Origin: an uncultured Clostridium sp.
GTDB taxonomy: Bacteria; Bacillota; Clostridia; TANB77; CAG-508
Length of the DNA: 8,747 nt
Reading direction: 5' to 3'
NCBI GenBank assembly: GCA_950059165.1
Contig: CATLUC010000068.1
Coordinates: 1 to 8,747, forward strand
Shown here: in pieces, positions 1 to 6,722 of the stretch
How the letters are laid out: each line of letters begins with the position of its first letter
How positions within the stretch are numbered: position 1 is the first letter of the stretch
The notes under the pieces: model-generated
Database searches by the model: none
The model's input: only the letters and a program-made list of their open reading frames with translations
What the model was told of the DNA's origin: nothing
Program-made: the position numbers and the translations under genes

Positions 1-65
1 CCTTTCCTAGAAAAAAATGTTTTGAAAACTATGTCATTTTTTAAATTTAATTTTTTGTTTCCTAT
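1..65 (-). CDS. Partial Rpn-like PD-(D/E)XK nuclease/transposase, N-terminus only
   Basis: The reading frame enters from the left edge and only about 21 N-terminal codons are visible. They read GNKKLNLKNDIVF followed by KTFFSRKG, which resembles the start of the Rpn family (recombination-promoting nuclease / putative transposase, PDDEXK_2), whose members typically open with a short basic stretch and a DxVFKxxF motif. The catalytic residues would lie outside the window. No ATG, GTG or TTG lies in frame between the upstream stop (114-116) and the conserved start. The best-placed codon is ATA at 63-65, eight bases after an AAAGGAGG Shine-Dalgarno (73-80), so either AUA is used as the start or the start codon has been lost. 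The promoter at 81-109 supports active transcription. The family assignment is by eye from a very short stretch. Confidence 0.45.
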   Translation of the reverse strand, partial: MGNKKLNLKNDIVFKTFFSRK

Positions 66-80
66 AACTATTCCTCCTTT

Positions 81-109
81 ATTATACCAGTTGTTTTTTA
101 CTTTTTCAA
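81..109 (-). promoter_or_regulatory. Sigma-A-type promoter for the Rpn-like gene
   Basis: On the minus strand a TTGAAA -35 box (104-109) is followed after exactly 17 bases by a perfect TATAAT -10 box (81-86). The AAAGGAGG ribosome binding site begins immediately after the -10 box, so the expected start of transcription, about 7 bases downstream, falls inside it. The mRNA leader would be only about ten bases long. Confidence 0.7.
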
Positions 110-115
110 GTACTT

Positions 116-411
116 AGTATAATTTTACTATTTTTTCTATAAAAGACATTTAGGTAGCTTGTTTTTCTTTTGTTGTAAAATCGTCTCCTTTCATATTTTA
201 AATTTTTTGTTTTTGGATTTTTGTTTTAGAATTTTAATAAGATTTATAAATCTTTGATTTAAAAATTATTTGAAAAGCTAGTAATAAATGTGATAAATAG
301 ATTTTTATACTTATATCACATATAAGAAAATTTGTAAACATAATTTTTGAATTTTTATACACTTTTCATCGCAAAATATGACATTTTCTGCATTTTACAA
401 CATTTTAATTG
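116..411. other. Gene-poor A+T-rich region
   Basis: No convincing gene is visible. Two tiny minus-strand frames exist: 14 codons starting MKGDDFTTKEKQ, and 11 codons starting MSFIEKIVKLY just downstream of it. Neither has a clear ribosome binding site at a suitable distance. An 8-bp inverted repeat (ATGTGATA at 288-295, TATCACAT at 314-321) and a 12-bp palindrome (241-252) are present, but such matches are common in sequence this A+T-rich. Confidence 0.5.
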
Positions 412-605
412 TCACAACAAAAGAGGCATGATTAAATTTTTATGACCTCTTAGATTACTTTCCATACCTCGTTTTGGTTCACCTGGCAAAATTGCCTTAG
501 CCATTTCTAAGTAGAATGCTTTATATTATAAGAAGTCCGGAGAACTTTTCTATAATATAAAAACTGACGCATTTTAGTCTAGGCTCTAAAACACGCCAGT
601 TTTTA
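412..605 (-). ncRNA. Hairpin cluster, possible structured RNA (unidentified; strand uncertain)
   Basis: Three strong hairpins lie in a row. The first has AAAACTG/CAGTTTT and TTTTAG/CTAAAA stems separated by small internal loops (560-603). The second has a perfect 9-bp TATATTATA/TATAATATA stem capped by a CCGGA-containing loop (522-559). The third is a GAGG/CCTC stem (421-451) that on the minus strand is followed by CTCTTTTGTTG, resembling an intrinsic terminator, so I prefer minus-strand transcription. The 560-603 hairpin has a T-run on both strands. I do not recognise it as 6S, tmRNA, SRP RNA, RNase P or a riboswitch. A 30-codon minus-strand frame (412-504, starting MAKAILPGEPKRGMES) lies in the same stretch. 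It lacks a Shine-Dalgarno, and its stop lies beyond the terminator-like hairpin, so it is probably not translated, though its upstream frame is open for seven further codons. Confidence 0.3.
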
Positions 606-608
606 TCC

Positions 609-697
609 TTTGGGAGGGATGAAAAAATCATGGTTAGTTATATTGTTAACTTTTATTGATAACCATGATTTTTGCCTCCGTCCCCAAAATCATGCTA
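609..697. terminator. Inverted-repeat terminator with GGGACGG core (element A)
   Basis: A perfect 14-bp inverted repeat (AAAAATCATGGTTA at 623-636 with its complement at 660-673) forms a stem followed by T-runs in both directions. It lies directly after the SASP stop codon. The right arm can instead pair locally: CATGATTTT on the minus strand, then GGGGACGGAGGC, then AAAAATCATG, overlapping the SASP stop. Two mutually exclusive hairpins can therefore form. The GGGGACGG core recurs in elements at 4801-4902 and 6671-6705. Confidence 0.7.
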
Positions 698-874
698 TTT
701 TGTTTCTACGCTTCTGTTAGCTATTTCAATTGCTTTTGTTACAATGTTTCCACATTGTTTTGATGAAACATTTGCCCAGCTTCCACCATCTTGTTTTACT
801 TGGTCATAAACACCTAATTCTTTTGCTATTTCTTCCCTTAAATTTTCAGATATTAATTTACTATTTCTAGACAT
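695..874 (-). CDS. Alpha/beta-type small acid-soluble spore protein (SASP)
   Basis: A 59-residue protein. SASPs of this family coat and protect spore DNA and supply amino acids on germination. Recognisable features are LREEIAKELGV (residues 12-22) and VSSKQCGNIVTKAIE (residues 36-50), matching the clostridial SspF-like branch, which has CGN where classical SASPs have a GSVGG-like motif. The start is fixed by GGGAGG about six bases upstream of ATG, and the length is normal for the family. Upstream, a TATACTA sequence resembles the -10 box of forespore sigma factors F and G, but I see no convincing matching -35. The gene stands alone with a terminator immediately downstream. It contains no CGG codon and reads without interruption. 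Confidence 0.85.
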   Translation of the reverse strand: MSRNSKLISENLREEIAKELGVYDQVKQDGGSWANVSSKQCGNIVTKAIEIANRSVETK

Positions 875-912
875 AACATCCTCCCTTAAGAAATCTTTAT
901 TAGATTTTTATC

Positions 913-936
913 ATAAAACTTAATTTTAAGTTTTAT
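913..936. repeat. 24-bp near-perfect palindrome upstream of the SASP gene
   Basis: ATAAAACTTAA (913-923) and its exact complement (926-936) are separated by TT. It lies about 40 bases upstream of the SASP start, just downstream of the TATACTA -10-like sequence, so it could be an operator or a leader hairpin of that transcript. No T-run consistent with a terminator follows. Confidence 0.5.
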
Positions 937-987
937 AATTATAGTATAAACATTTTTTTTAATTTTATTTTGACAATTTTTATGTTT

Positions 988-1019
988 TTTACACTTTTTT
1001 TGCTAAAATATGATATAAT
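988..1019 (+). promoter_or_regulatory. Possible promoter for the VanW-family gene
   Basis: A consensus TATAAT (1014-1019) lies about 100 bases upstream of the start codon in the 247-bp gap between divergent genes. The nearest -35-like sequence is TTTACA at 988-993, a spacing of 20 bases, longer than ideal. A TTGACA at 970-975 is too far away to pair with it. Confidence 0.35.
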
Positions 1020-1121
1020 AAATTTGATTGCGAAAAATGAAATTTTAATTTTTATTTTGTGTATTTAGTTATTTTATCATTTAACTAAATTATCACGTTT
1101 TAGAAAGGATTTATCTTAAAA

Positions 1122-2955
1122 ATGAGTAATAAAAATGAGCTTTTAGAAAAAAATAAAGATATTGAAGAAATAAAAGAAAATGCTCAAGTAGTTGATGAAA
1201 CAATTGAAAATAATAACGAAATCACTAATGTAGCTGAAAAAGAAAATAATGAAAATACTCAAATAATTTGCGATGCAAATAAAAATAATAATAAAATAAA
1301 AAATGCAAATACTAAAGAAACAAACGAAAATTTAAACAACACTGATGAACTTGAAGAAAATGTAACTAATGTTGAAACTAAAGAAAATGAAGCTACAGTT
1401 GCTTCTTCACAAGAATTAACTGAAGATGAAGTTAATGTTAGCGAAACAAAAGCTGAAAAAATAGAAGAAAACAAAAAGTTTACATTTGTTCAAATTCCTA
1501 AAAAATCAAATGATATATTATCTGTTTTTATATTATTAGTTGTTTTATTTTTTACAGTAATTTTATTAGTTTTTACAGGATTTACTATTTATAATGTATT
1601 TAACCCAAATATCATTTCAGGTGTATCAATAAAAGGAATTGATGTTTCTGGTTTAAGTCCATCTGATGCAAAATATCAATTGGACAATTATTTATCAGAT
1701 AAATTGCCAGAAGAAATTAAGGTTAAACATGGCGATTTTGAAACTACTATTTCTTTGGCACAAATGGGAATTCGCTTTGATACAAAAACTGCGACAAATT
1801 CTGCTTTTTCAATAGCTAGAAAAGGAAATGCATTTGAAAATAATTTGGTTGTTTTACAAACAATGTTTGATAAAGTAAATCTTGAACCTAATATAATGTT
1901 TGATAAAGAACTGTTGACAAAAAATTTGGAAGATATTTCTACACAATTGCCAGATACAGTTGTTCAAAATAGCTATTATATTGAGGGAAATGATTTGATT
2001 ATTACTTCTGGTAAAGAAGGCAATGTAGTTGATGTGGATAGCACAATTCAATCAATTGCAAATTCTATTTCAAATTTTTCTGCATTAAATACTCCTATTG
2101 AACTTAGCGTAAAGACAAAACAACCAAATAAAATTGATGTTGAAAAAATTTATAATGAGGTCAAAAAAGACCCCGTTGATGCATATTACACAAAAGACCC
2201 TTTTGCTGTTCATCCATCTGAAAATGGGGTAGATTTTAATATTTCTTTGGATGATGCAAAAAATATGATTTCTTCTGAAGTTAAGGAAGAGTACATAGTT
2301 CCTTTAAAATATATTGCTCCTAATGTTACTACTAATATGATTGGTACAGAGGCTTTCCCAGATATGTTATCAACTTTTTCTACTAGATATGCTGCTAGTA
2401 ATAGGAACAGGACTACTAATTTGATTTTGGCTGCTAATAAGATTAATGGAACAGTTCTTATGCCTGGTGAAACTTTTTCTTATAATAAAGTTGTTGGTGC
2501 AAGGACTATTGCAGCAGGATACAAAGAAGCTCCAATTTATGTTGAAGGTAGGGTCGAAGATGGGCTTCGGTGGTGGTATTTGCCAAATTACTTCTACTTT
2601 GTATAATGCTGTTGTTTATGCAAATTTGGAAATAGTGCAAAGAACTAATCATCAATTTGTACCTTCTTATGTGACTGCTAGCCGTGATGCTACTGTTGTT
2701 TATGGGGCTATTGATTTTCAGTTTAAGAATAATAGGAATTATCCGATTAAGTTGGTTTGCTCTGTGGCTGGTGGTGTTGCTAATTTTCAGATTTTTGGCA
2801 TGAGGCAAGATGATGATGTTGAGGTTCAAATTTCTTCTTATGAGACTGGTAGGACTGCTACTGCTATTTATTCTGAATCTTATAAGATTTTGAAACGCGA
2901 TGGGCAGGTTGTGGATAAACAATTAATGTCAAAAGATACATATAAAAGGCATTAG
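1122..2955 (+). CDS. VanW/YoaR-family membrane-anchored cell-wall protein, +1 shift at an in-frame CGG
   Basis: The full product is about 610 residues if the frame shifts once. Residues 1-125 are an E/N/K-rich, low-complexity, probably cytoplasmic segment. One membrane helix spans about 132-160. An extracellular region follows (about 165-400) that resembles the peptidoglycan-binding repeats of YoaR proteins, then the VanW domain. The first frame reaches codon 483, CGG at 2568-2570, after DGL, and would end 11 codons later. Omitting C2568 continues as GGGICQITSTLYN and runs to TAG at 2953-2955, giving the family signature DGLGGGICQ intact. The ribosome binding site is AAAGGA, 12 bases from ATG. 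This is the gene's only CGG triplet. VanW proteins act at the cell wall; their biochemical activity is not established to my knowledge. It could be a mutated gene, but both halves are well conserved. Confidence 0.85.
2568..2570 (+). other. CGG shift site 1 (VanW gene)
   Basis: The context is GGG CTT CGG TGG TGG in the incoming frame and CTT-C-GGT GGT GGT ATT TGC CAA after the skip. The shift falls exactly on the first glycine of GGGICQ. Deleting one G of the preceding GGG would also restore the frame (giving DGF rather than DGL), so the exact base is not forced at this site alone. Confidence 0.8.
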
Positions 2956-2957
2956 GT

Positions 2958-2997
2958 TTTTGATATACATTTTTTAAAATTTTCATGTATATCAAAA
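2958..2997. terminator. Bidirectional terminator after the VanW gene
   Basis: A perfect 13-bp stem (TTTTGATATACAT at 2958-2970 with its complement at 2985-2997) with a 14-base loop begins three bases after the stop codon. The A/T tails on both sides suit termination from either strand between these convergent genes. Confidence 0.7.
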
Positions 2998-3021
2998 GAA
3001 GTGTTGCAAAAAACGCAACAC
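2993..3021 (-). terminator. Intrinsic terminator of the small membrane-protein gene
   Basis: On the minus strand, GTGTTGC and GCAACAC (3001-3007 and 3015-3021) form a stem with a T-rich loop, followed by TTCTTTTG. It lies shortly after the stop codon at 3034. Confidence 0.7.
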
Positions 3022-3033
3022 CTCCAAAAAAAG

Positions 3034-3315
3034 CTATTTATTTACTCCAAGCAGTCCCATCATTTTTTTGTGACAGTACTGCTTTTCTCCTGCAATGGAA
3101 AATCCTCTGCCAAAATTTACCCATAGCAGAATATATGCTGGTATCAAGATGAGTTCTCCTACAGCTAGAACTAGCATATATACTAGCACTGCCTCTATTA
3201 CAACCTCGAAAATGAGCCGTATTGTGTCTTTTCCTAGTTGCTCTCTCATTTCTCGCATTGTGACTGCTGCCTTCATAAGGTCACTTTTCTTAAACAATCC
3301 ATTTGCCATCTTCAT
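3034..3315 (-). CDS. Small membrane protein of unknown function, foreign base composition
   Basis: The 93-residue product has a basic N-terminus (residues 1-30, including MREMREQLG), two closely spaced hydrophobic segments (about 34-52 and 55-70) and a polar C-terminus containing GRGFSIAGEKQYCHKK. I do not recognise the family. The start is set by AAAGGAG eight bases before ATG at 3315, and the gene has its own promoter and terminator. Hand-counted GC is about 39%, visibly above the neighbouring genes, and codons such as CTG, CTC and GTG are more frequent, which suggests acquisition by transfer. Codon 33 is CGG (3217-3219) and here the frame continues without a shift for 60 further codons. 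A +1 shift at this codon would stop after six more codons. It is the one exception to the pattern in the other genes. Confidence 0.7.
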   Translation of the reverse strand: MKMANGLFKKSDLMKAAVTMREMREQLGKDTIRLIFEVVIEAVLVYMLVLAVGELILIPAYILLWVNFGRGFSIAGEKQYCHKKMMGLLGVNK

Positions 3316-3384
3316 AATAGCTCTCCTTTCTACCCTCCCTTACAAGAATGGGCTAATCAAATTTTGTTTTTACATTTCAAATAT

Positions 3385-3413
3385 ATTGTACAATGTTTTA
3401 CATAAATTTGCAA
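3385..3413 (-). promoter_or_regulatory. Sigma-A-type promoter for the small membrane-protein gene
   Basis: TTGCAA (3408-3413) and TACAAT (3385-3390) on the minus strand are separated by exactly 17 bases, in the gap between the end of ypeB and the small gene. This indicates that the small gene is transcribed independently of ypeB. Confidence 0.65.
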
Positions 3414-3432
3414 GGTAAAAATTTCCTTTTGG

Positions 3433-4785
3433 CTAATTGGTCAGTGTTCCATTTGGAGTATTTGTTATAATCAAAATATCCTCTTCCCTACCAGTTTCAG
3501 CATTTATATAAACCAAAAACTCTCTATCCTCAACCTTTCCTTTAAATTCATAACATAAAATTTCAGTTTTCCATTCGGTTGGAATAACAGCCAACCCCTC
3601 GCTCTCAATTTGTAACTGCTTATTTAAAGTCTTTTTAGCATCTTCCTTAGAAATTTTCACTTTAGAAATATCTCTAATGCAATGATTATTCAAATAACCT
3701 GATGTTTCTACCCCAAGGATTTCCCCATTATCTAAAGCTACCTTAACCTTAATCAAATCAGGATACATAACAATATTTTCTTGAGTTGCAGCATAATTTA
3801 TAGTTACAATTCCCTCTTGTTTCAAATAATAAGTTTCTTTCATATTTCCGAAACCTTTAGACCTTAGATATTCCTTACCTTTACTATTAGCCTCTTCTTG
3901 AGAAATAACTTCAGAATTAACATCACGGTTTGTATTCATATACACAATATGTCCACCTTTTTTAGAAATAGAAACATTAATAGTATTATCTTCTTTATTT
4001 TTAATAGAAAAATCAAAAACTGGAATTGTCGCATTTTCTGAAAAACCTAAATTAGAAGTCTCCTTTATATTATCTTTTCCTACAAAATCTTCTGCTATTT
4101 GCTTAGCCTTTTCCTCATCAATATCATCACCTGTTAAGCCCTTTTTCTCATTACTTGTTAAATGCTCAGAAAAAGCACCATCATAAATCAAACCAGAATA
4201 TTCATGGAAATTTTCCTCTAAATTACTAAAACTCTCTTTTGAAATATTATCAACTTGTTGTGCAAAAGCAACTGTACCTTTTTTTGTAAGTTCACCCCAA
4301 GAAAACCTACCTGTATTTAGGTCTTCTGATAATTGATTAAGTGTATTTTCAAGCTCTACACTATAAGTATGCAAATCTTTTAAATTTTTTAAATCTTCAT
4401 CACTTAAATCCTCGTTATAAATATTTTTCCTTGATAAAGAATAACTATAATCACTAACTTGATTTAAAAACTTTTCAGTATTTTCAAGTTCTTGGCTTTC
4501 AATTGGAAGCCTTGCTAAATAACTTTGTGCAAGGTTTGCCTCTCTCCAAAGATGTGTTAAAGTTTCTGCTCCATGTTCATTAGATGACGAAATTAACGAT
4601 TTTGCAAGATATGTTTCCACATTTTGCACATAGTCTACTAATTCATAAAAAGCCATATTATATTCATTTTCAGAAGCTTGCCTATATTCTCTTTGTTTAT
4701 TATACATTATAATTCCTAATGCAATTGCTAAAATAATTAATATAGCAATAATACCTAACATATGTTCTTTTTTTAATTTTTTCAT
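3433..4785 (-). CDS. ypeB: Germination protein YpeB
   Basis: The 450-residue product matches the usual YpeB length. It has an N-terminal membrane anchor (about 9-28), a long helical region (30-195), the YpeB-characteristic YDGAFSEH (201-208), and three PepSY-like modules (roughly 223-285, 294-366 and 378-440). YpeB is a spore inner-membrane protein required for the stability and correct placement of the cortex-lytic enzyme SleB. The neighbouring gene is sleB, in the usual order sleB then ypeB. The start is ATG at 4785, with GAGGAG eight or nine bases upstream. Expression in the forespore as one unit with sleB is expected, although a hairpin element lies between them. The frame is uninterrupted, and its only CGG triplet (3848-3850) lies across two codons in TTC GGA. 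Confidence 0.93.
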   Translation of the reverse strand: MKKLKKEHMLGIIAILIILAIALGIIMYNKQREYRQASENEYNMAFYELVDYVQNVETYLAKSLISSSNEHGAETLTHLWREANLAQSYLARLPIESQELENTEKFLNQVSDYSYSLSRKNIYNEDLSDEDLKNLKDLHTYSVELENTLNQLSEDLNTGRFSWGELTKKGTVAFAQQVDNISKESFSNLEENFHEYSGLIYDGAFSEHLTSNEKKGLTGDDIDEEKAKQIAEDFVGKDNIKETSNLGFSENATIPVFDFSIKNKEDNTINVSISKKGGHIVYMNTNRDVNSEVISQEEANSKGKEYLRSKGFGNMKETYYLKQEGIVTINYAATQENIVMYPDLIKVKVALDNGEILGVETSGYLNNHCIRDISKVKISKEDAKKTLNKQLQIESEGLAVIPTEWKTEILCYEFKGKVEDREFLVYINAETGREEDILIITNTPNGTLTN

Positions 4786-4800
4786 ACCATTCTCTCCTCT

Positions 4801-4902
4801 TGATGTATTTTAGGACGGAGCAAAAATACATCTTTTTAATAATTTACTAACACTATTGACCTTTTTAGAAAGATGTATTTTTGCCCGTCCCAAAACACAT
4901 CA
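4801..4902. repeat. Inverted-repeat hairpin with GGGACGG cores (element B) between sleB and ypeB
   Basis: Left arm 4801-4837 and right arm 4867-4902 are imperfect inverted copies of about 36 bp, around a 29-base loop. Each arm is also a small hairpin itself: ATGTATTTT, then GGACGGAGC, then AAAAATACAT on the left, and the equivalent with CCGTCCC on the right. It sits eight bases after the sleB stop and 15 bases before ypeB, so it could terminate or attenuate sleB transcription before ypeB. Alternatively it is a small mobile inverted repeat. Its layout matches element A at 609-697. Confidence 0.75.
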
Positions 4903-4909
4903 TAATACA

Positions 4910-5389
4910 TCATTTGCAAAAACGGTGTTTCCCTATGGTTTTGACTAATGGTCTTGACCATATCCACTTATTTGTAGCTGTTGCTGGATTAAAATAGTAA
5001 ATGCAACCACCTGTTGGGTCCCAGCCATTCATTGCATCACGTGCTGCTTTATATACTGTTGACCCTTCACTAATTGGACTATTTATTTGACCATCACTTA
5101 CAGCTGTAAATGCTCCTGATTGATAAATTACACCTGCTATGCTATTTGGAAATTTCGAATCTTTTACTCTATTTAAAATAACTGCCCCTACTGCTACTTG
5201 TCCTTCATAAGGCTCTCCTCTTGCTTCTCCATTAATTGCACGTGCCATAAGCTGTATGTCTGACGTTCCATAAGATGATGCTGCATAACTAATGTTTTCT
5301 TGTTTTATATCATTTTCTATGAAAATTACAGATATAATTATAAGTAGTAAGGTTAGAATAATTCCTATTATTTTAATTGCCTTTTTCAA
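4910..5389 (-). CDS. sleB: Spore cortex-lytic enzyme SleB (short form)
   Basis: The 159-residue product has a signal or anchor helix at about 5-24 and a complete hydrolase_2 (SleB/CwlJ) domain from about residue 42: MARAINGEARGEPYEGQ, AVGAVILNRV, then WIWSRP and GKHRFCK at the end. SleB is a lytic transglycosylase that degrades cortex peptidoglycan during germination. Glu55 in NGEARGE corresponds by position to the catalytic glutamate reported for Bacillus SleB. Bacillus SleB also has an N-terminal peptidoglycan-binding domain, absent here, so the protein resembles a minimal SleB/CwlJ; the adjacent ypeB favours SleB. The start is TTG at 5387-5389, supported by AAAGGGTGA about four bases upstream; no ATG fits. 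No CGG codon is present and the frame is intact. Confidence 0.9.
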   Translation of the reverse strand: MKKAIKIIGIILTLLLIIISVIFIENDIKQENISYAASSYGTSDIQLMARAINGEARGEPYEGQVAVGAVILNRVKDSKFPNSIAGVIYQSGAFTAVSDGQINSPISEGSTVYKAARDAMNGWDPTGGCIYYFNPATATNKWIWSRPLVKTIGKHRFCK

Positions 5390-5504
5390 AAAATCACCCT
5401 TTCTTTTTACACATTTTTTTAATAATAGATACTTTTTTTATAATGTTGTAATAAAATATATTTTATATTATTTTGCATATTTTATTAAAAAAATATTCCA
5501 TTTT

Positions 5505-5533
5505 TTGAAATTTCATTTTTTTTATGATAAAAT
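5505..5533 (+). promoter_or_regulatory. Sigma-A-type promoter for the glycosyltransferase gene
   Basis: TTGAAA (5505-5510) and TAAAAT (5528-5533) are separated by exactly 17 bases, with an extended -10 TGA in front. The predicted start is near 5540, at the first base of the GGAGG ribosome binding site (5540-5544), giving a leader of about ten bases. Confidence 0.65.
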
Positions 5534-5549
5534 GCAATTGGAGGTTAGT

Positions 5550-6676
5550 ATGAATATTTTAATTTTTTATGCCTCTTATGGAGGTCGGACACTTAAATGC
5601 TGCAAAATCTATTCGTGAATATATTGAAACTAATTATAAAGAAAATAATCTTGAAATGATTGATTGTATGAAATATGTAAGTCAGCCAATAGAAAAACTT
5701 ACAACTGCTGCCTATCGTGAAGCTGCAAAAAAAATGCCTTGGGTTTGGGGTAGAATTTATAATGATTCTCAAAAAGGACCACTTGCACATCTTTCTACTA
5801 GGGCTAATAAGGTTATGGCTATTAAATTACTTAGATTACTTCGTAAAAAACAGCCTGATTTAATTATTTCTACACATCCTTTTAGTAGTCAAATGTGTAG
5901 CTATTTGAAGCGAAAAGGAAAAATTACAGCTAAAATTGCAACTATTATGACTGATTTTGCTCCACATGACCAATGGCTTGTTGGAAGCGATTTTACCGAT
6001 TTTTATTTTGTTGCAAATGATAAAATGAAAAATTATCTAGTTTGCAAAAATATCCCAGATAATAAAGTTTTTGTAACAGGTATTCCTTTGTCTAGTCGCT
6101 TTTTGCAAAAATATGATAGGAATAAAATTTTAACTAATTTTGGTTTAAAAGATGAAAAAAAGAACATTCTATTTTTCGGTGGTGGCGAGTTTGGCTTAGG
6201 GAAATCTAGAACTTTTGCTATTTTCGATGCTTTAATTAAATCTTCAAATGATTTACAAATCATAGCTATCGCTCGGAAAAAACGAAAAAATGAAAGCAAA
6301 GTTTGATGAAATTGTACTTAAAAACAGTGCTACTAAACGAGTTAAAGTTTTGAAATTTACAAATCAAGTGCCAGAACTTATGAGTATTTCTGATTTAGTT
6401 GTAACTAAACCTGGTGGAATGACCACAACAGAGAGTTTGGCTTCTAATTTGCCAATGTTAATTATTAACCCAATTCCTGGTCAAGAAGAAGAAAATGCAG
6501 AGTTTTTGGAAAGTAAAGGTGTTGGTATTTGGCTTAAAAAGAATGATGATATTTCCAGTATTATAAATGGCTTGCTTTCTGATGCTAATAAGTTATCTAA
6601 AATGAAACAAAATACAAAATTGCTAGGAAATATCAATTCAACTAAAGATATTTGTGAAATTTTATTAAAAACATAG
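5550..6676 (+). CDS. Glycolipid-type glycosyltransferase (MGDG synthase/UgtP-like), two +1 shifts at in-frame CGG
   Basis: With two single-base skips the product is about 374 residues, the normal size of this GT28 family, which transfers sugar from UDP-sugar to diacylglycerol at the inner membrane face. The N-terminal MGDG-synthase domain shows MNILIFYASYGGGHLNAAKS (1-20), STHPF (107-111) and DFAPHDQW. The C-terminal domain has FFGGGEFGLG (208-217), AGKNEKM (241-247), TKPGGMTTTES (285-295) and GQEEEN (310-315), the sugar-nucleotide binding motifs. GGAGG five bases before ATG fixes the start. The first frame meets CGG at 5586-5588 after 12 codons, and the second meets CGG at 6274-6276. Skipping C each time restores GGGH and GKNEK. 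A third CGG (6177-6179), across TTC GGT, causes no shift. UDP-glucose is the likeliest donor, but the acceptor cannot be read from sequence. Confidence 0.88.
5586..5588 (+). other. CGG shift site 2 (glycosyltransferase N-terminus)
   Basis: The incoming frame reads TAT GGA GGT CGG ACA. Skipping C5586 gives GGT-C-GGA CAC TTA AAT GCT, that is GGHLNA. Without the shift the ribosome makes 12 correct residues, so essentially all function depends on it. GGAGG lies just upstream, as at some known frameshift sites, but the other sites lack this. Confidence 0.85.
6274..6276 (+). other. CGG shift site 3 (glycosyltransferase, GKNEK motif)
   Basis: The incoming frame reads ATC GCT CGG AAA AAA CGA. Skipping C6274 gives GCT-C-GGA AAA AAC GAA AAA ATG, that is AGKNEKM. 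Without the shift the frame ends ten codons later at TGA. Confidence 0.85.
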
Positions 6677-6705
6677 GATTTGGGGACGGCCCCAAAATCC
6701 TATGT
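6671..6705. terminator. Bidirectional terminator with GGGGACGG core (element C)
   Basis: ACATAGGATTTGGGG and CCCCAAAATCCTATGT pair around an ACGG loop, with one bulged base, and TTTTATTTTAT follows on the plus strand. The stem overlaps the glycosyltransferase stop codon (6674-6676) and lies between two convergent genes. The core matches elements A and B while the stem sequence does not. Confidence 0.85.
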
Positions 6706-6722
6706 TTTATTTTATCCATTTT

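Noticed and set aside
120..215. Two tiny minus-strand frames of 14 and 11 codons
   Set aside because: Too short, without properly spaced ribosome binding sites, and without recognisable similarity.
560..603. GTTTTAGAGC-like stem resembling a Cas9 repeat or guide-RNA stem
   Set aside because: There is no repeat array, spacer or cas gene in the window; the likeness is limited to a few bases of a terminator-like hairpin.
3095..3418. 107-codon plus-strand frame
   Set aside because: It is the antisense of the small membrane-protein gene, has no good ribosome binding site and shows no recognisable protein features.
5292..5618. 108-codon plus-strand frame over the sleB start and the glycosyltransferase start
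   Set aside because: It runs antisense to sleB and through the promoter region, then overlaps the first 12 codons of the glycosyltransferase; it is only an extension of that short frame.
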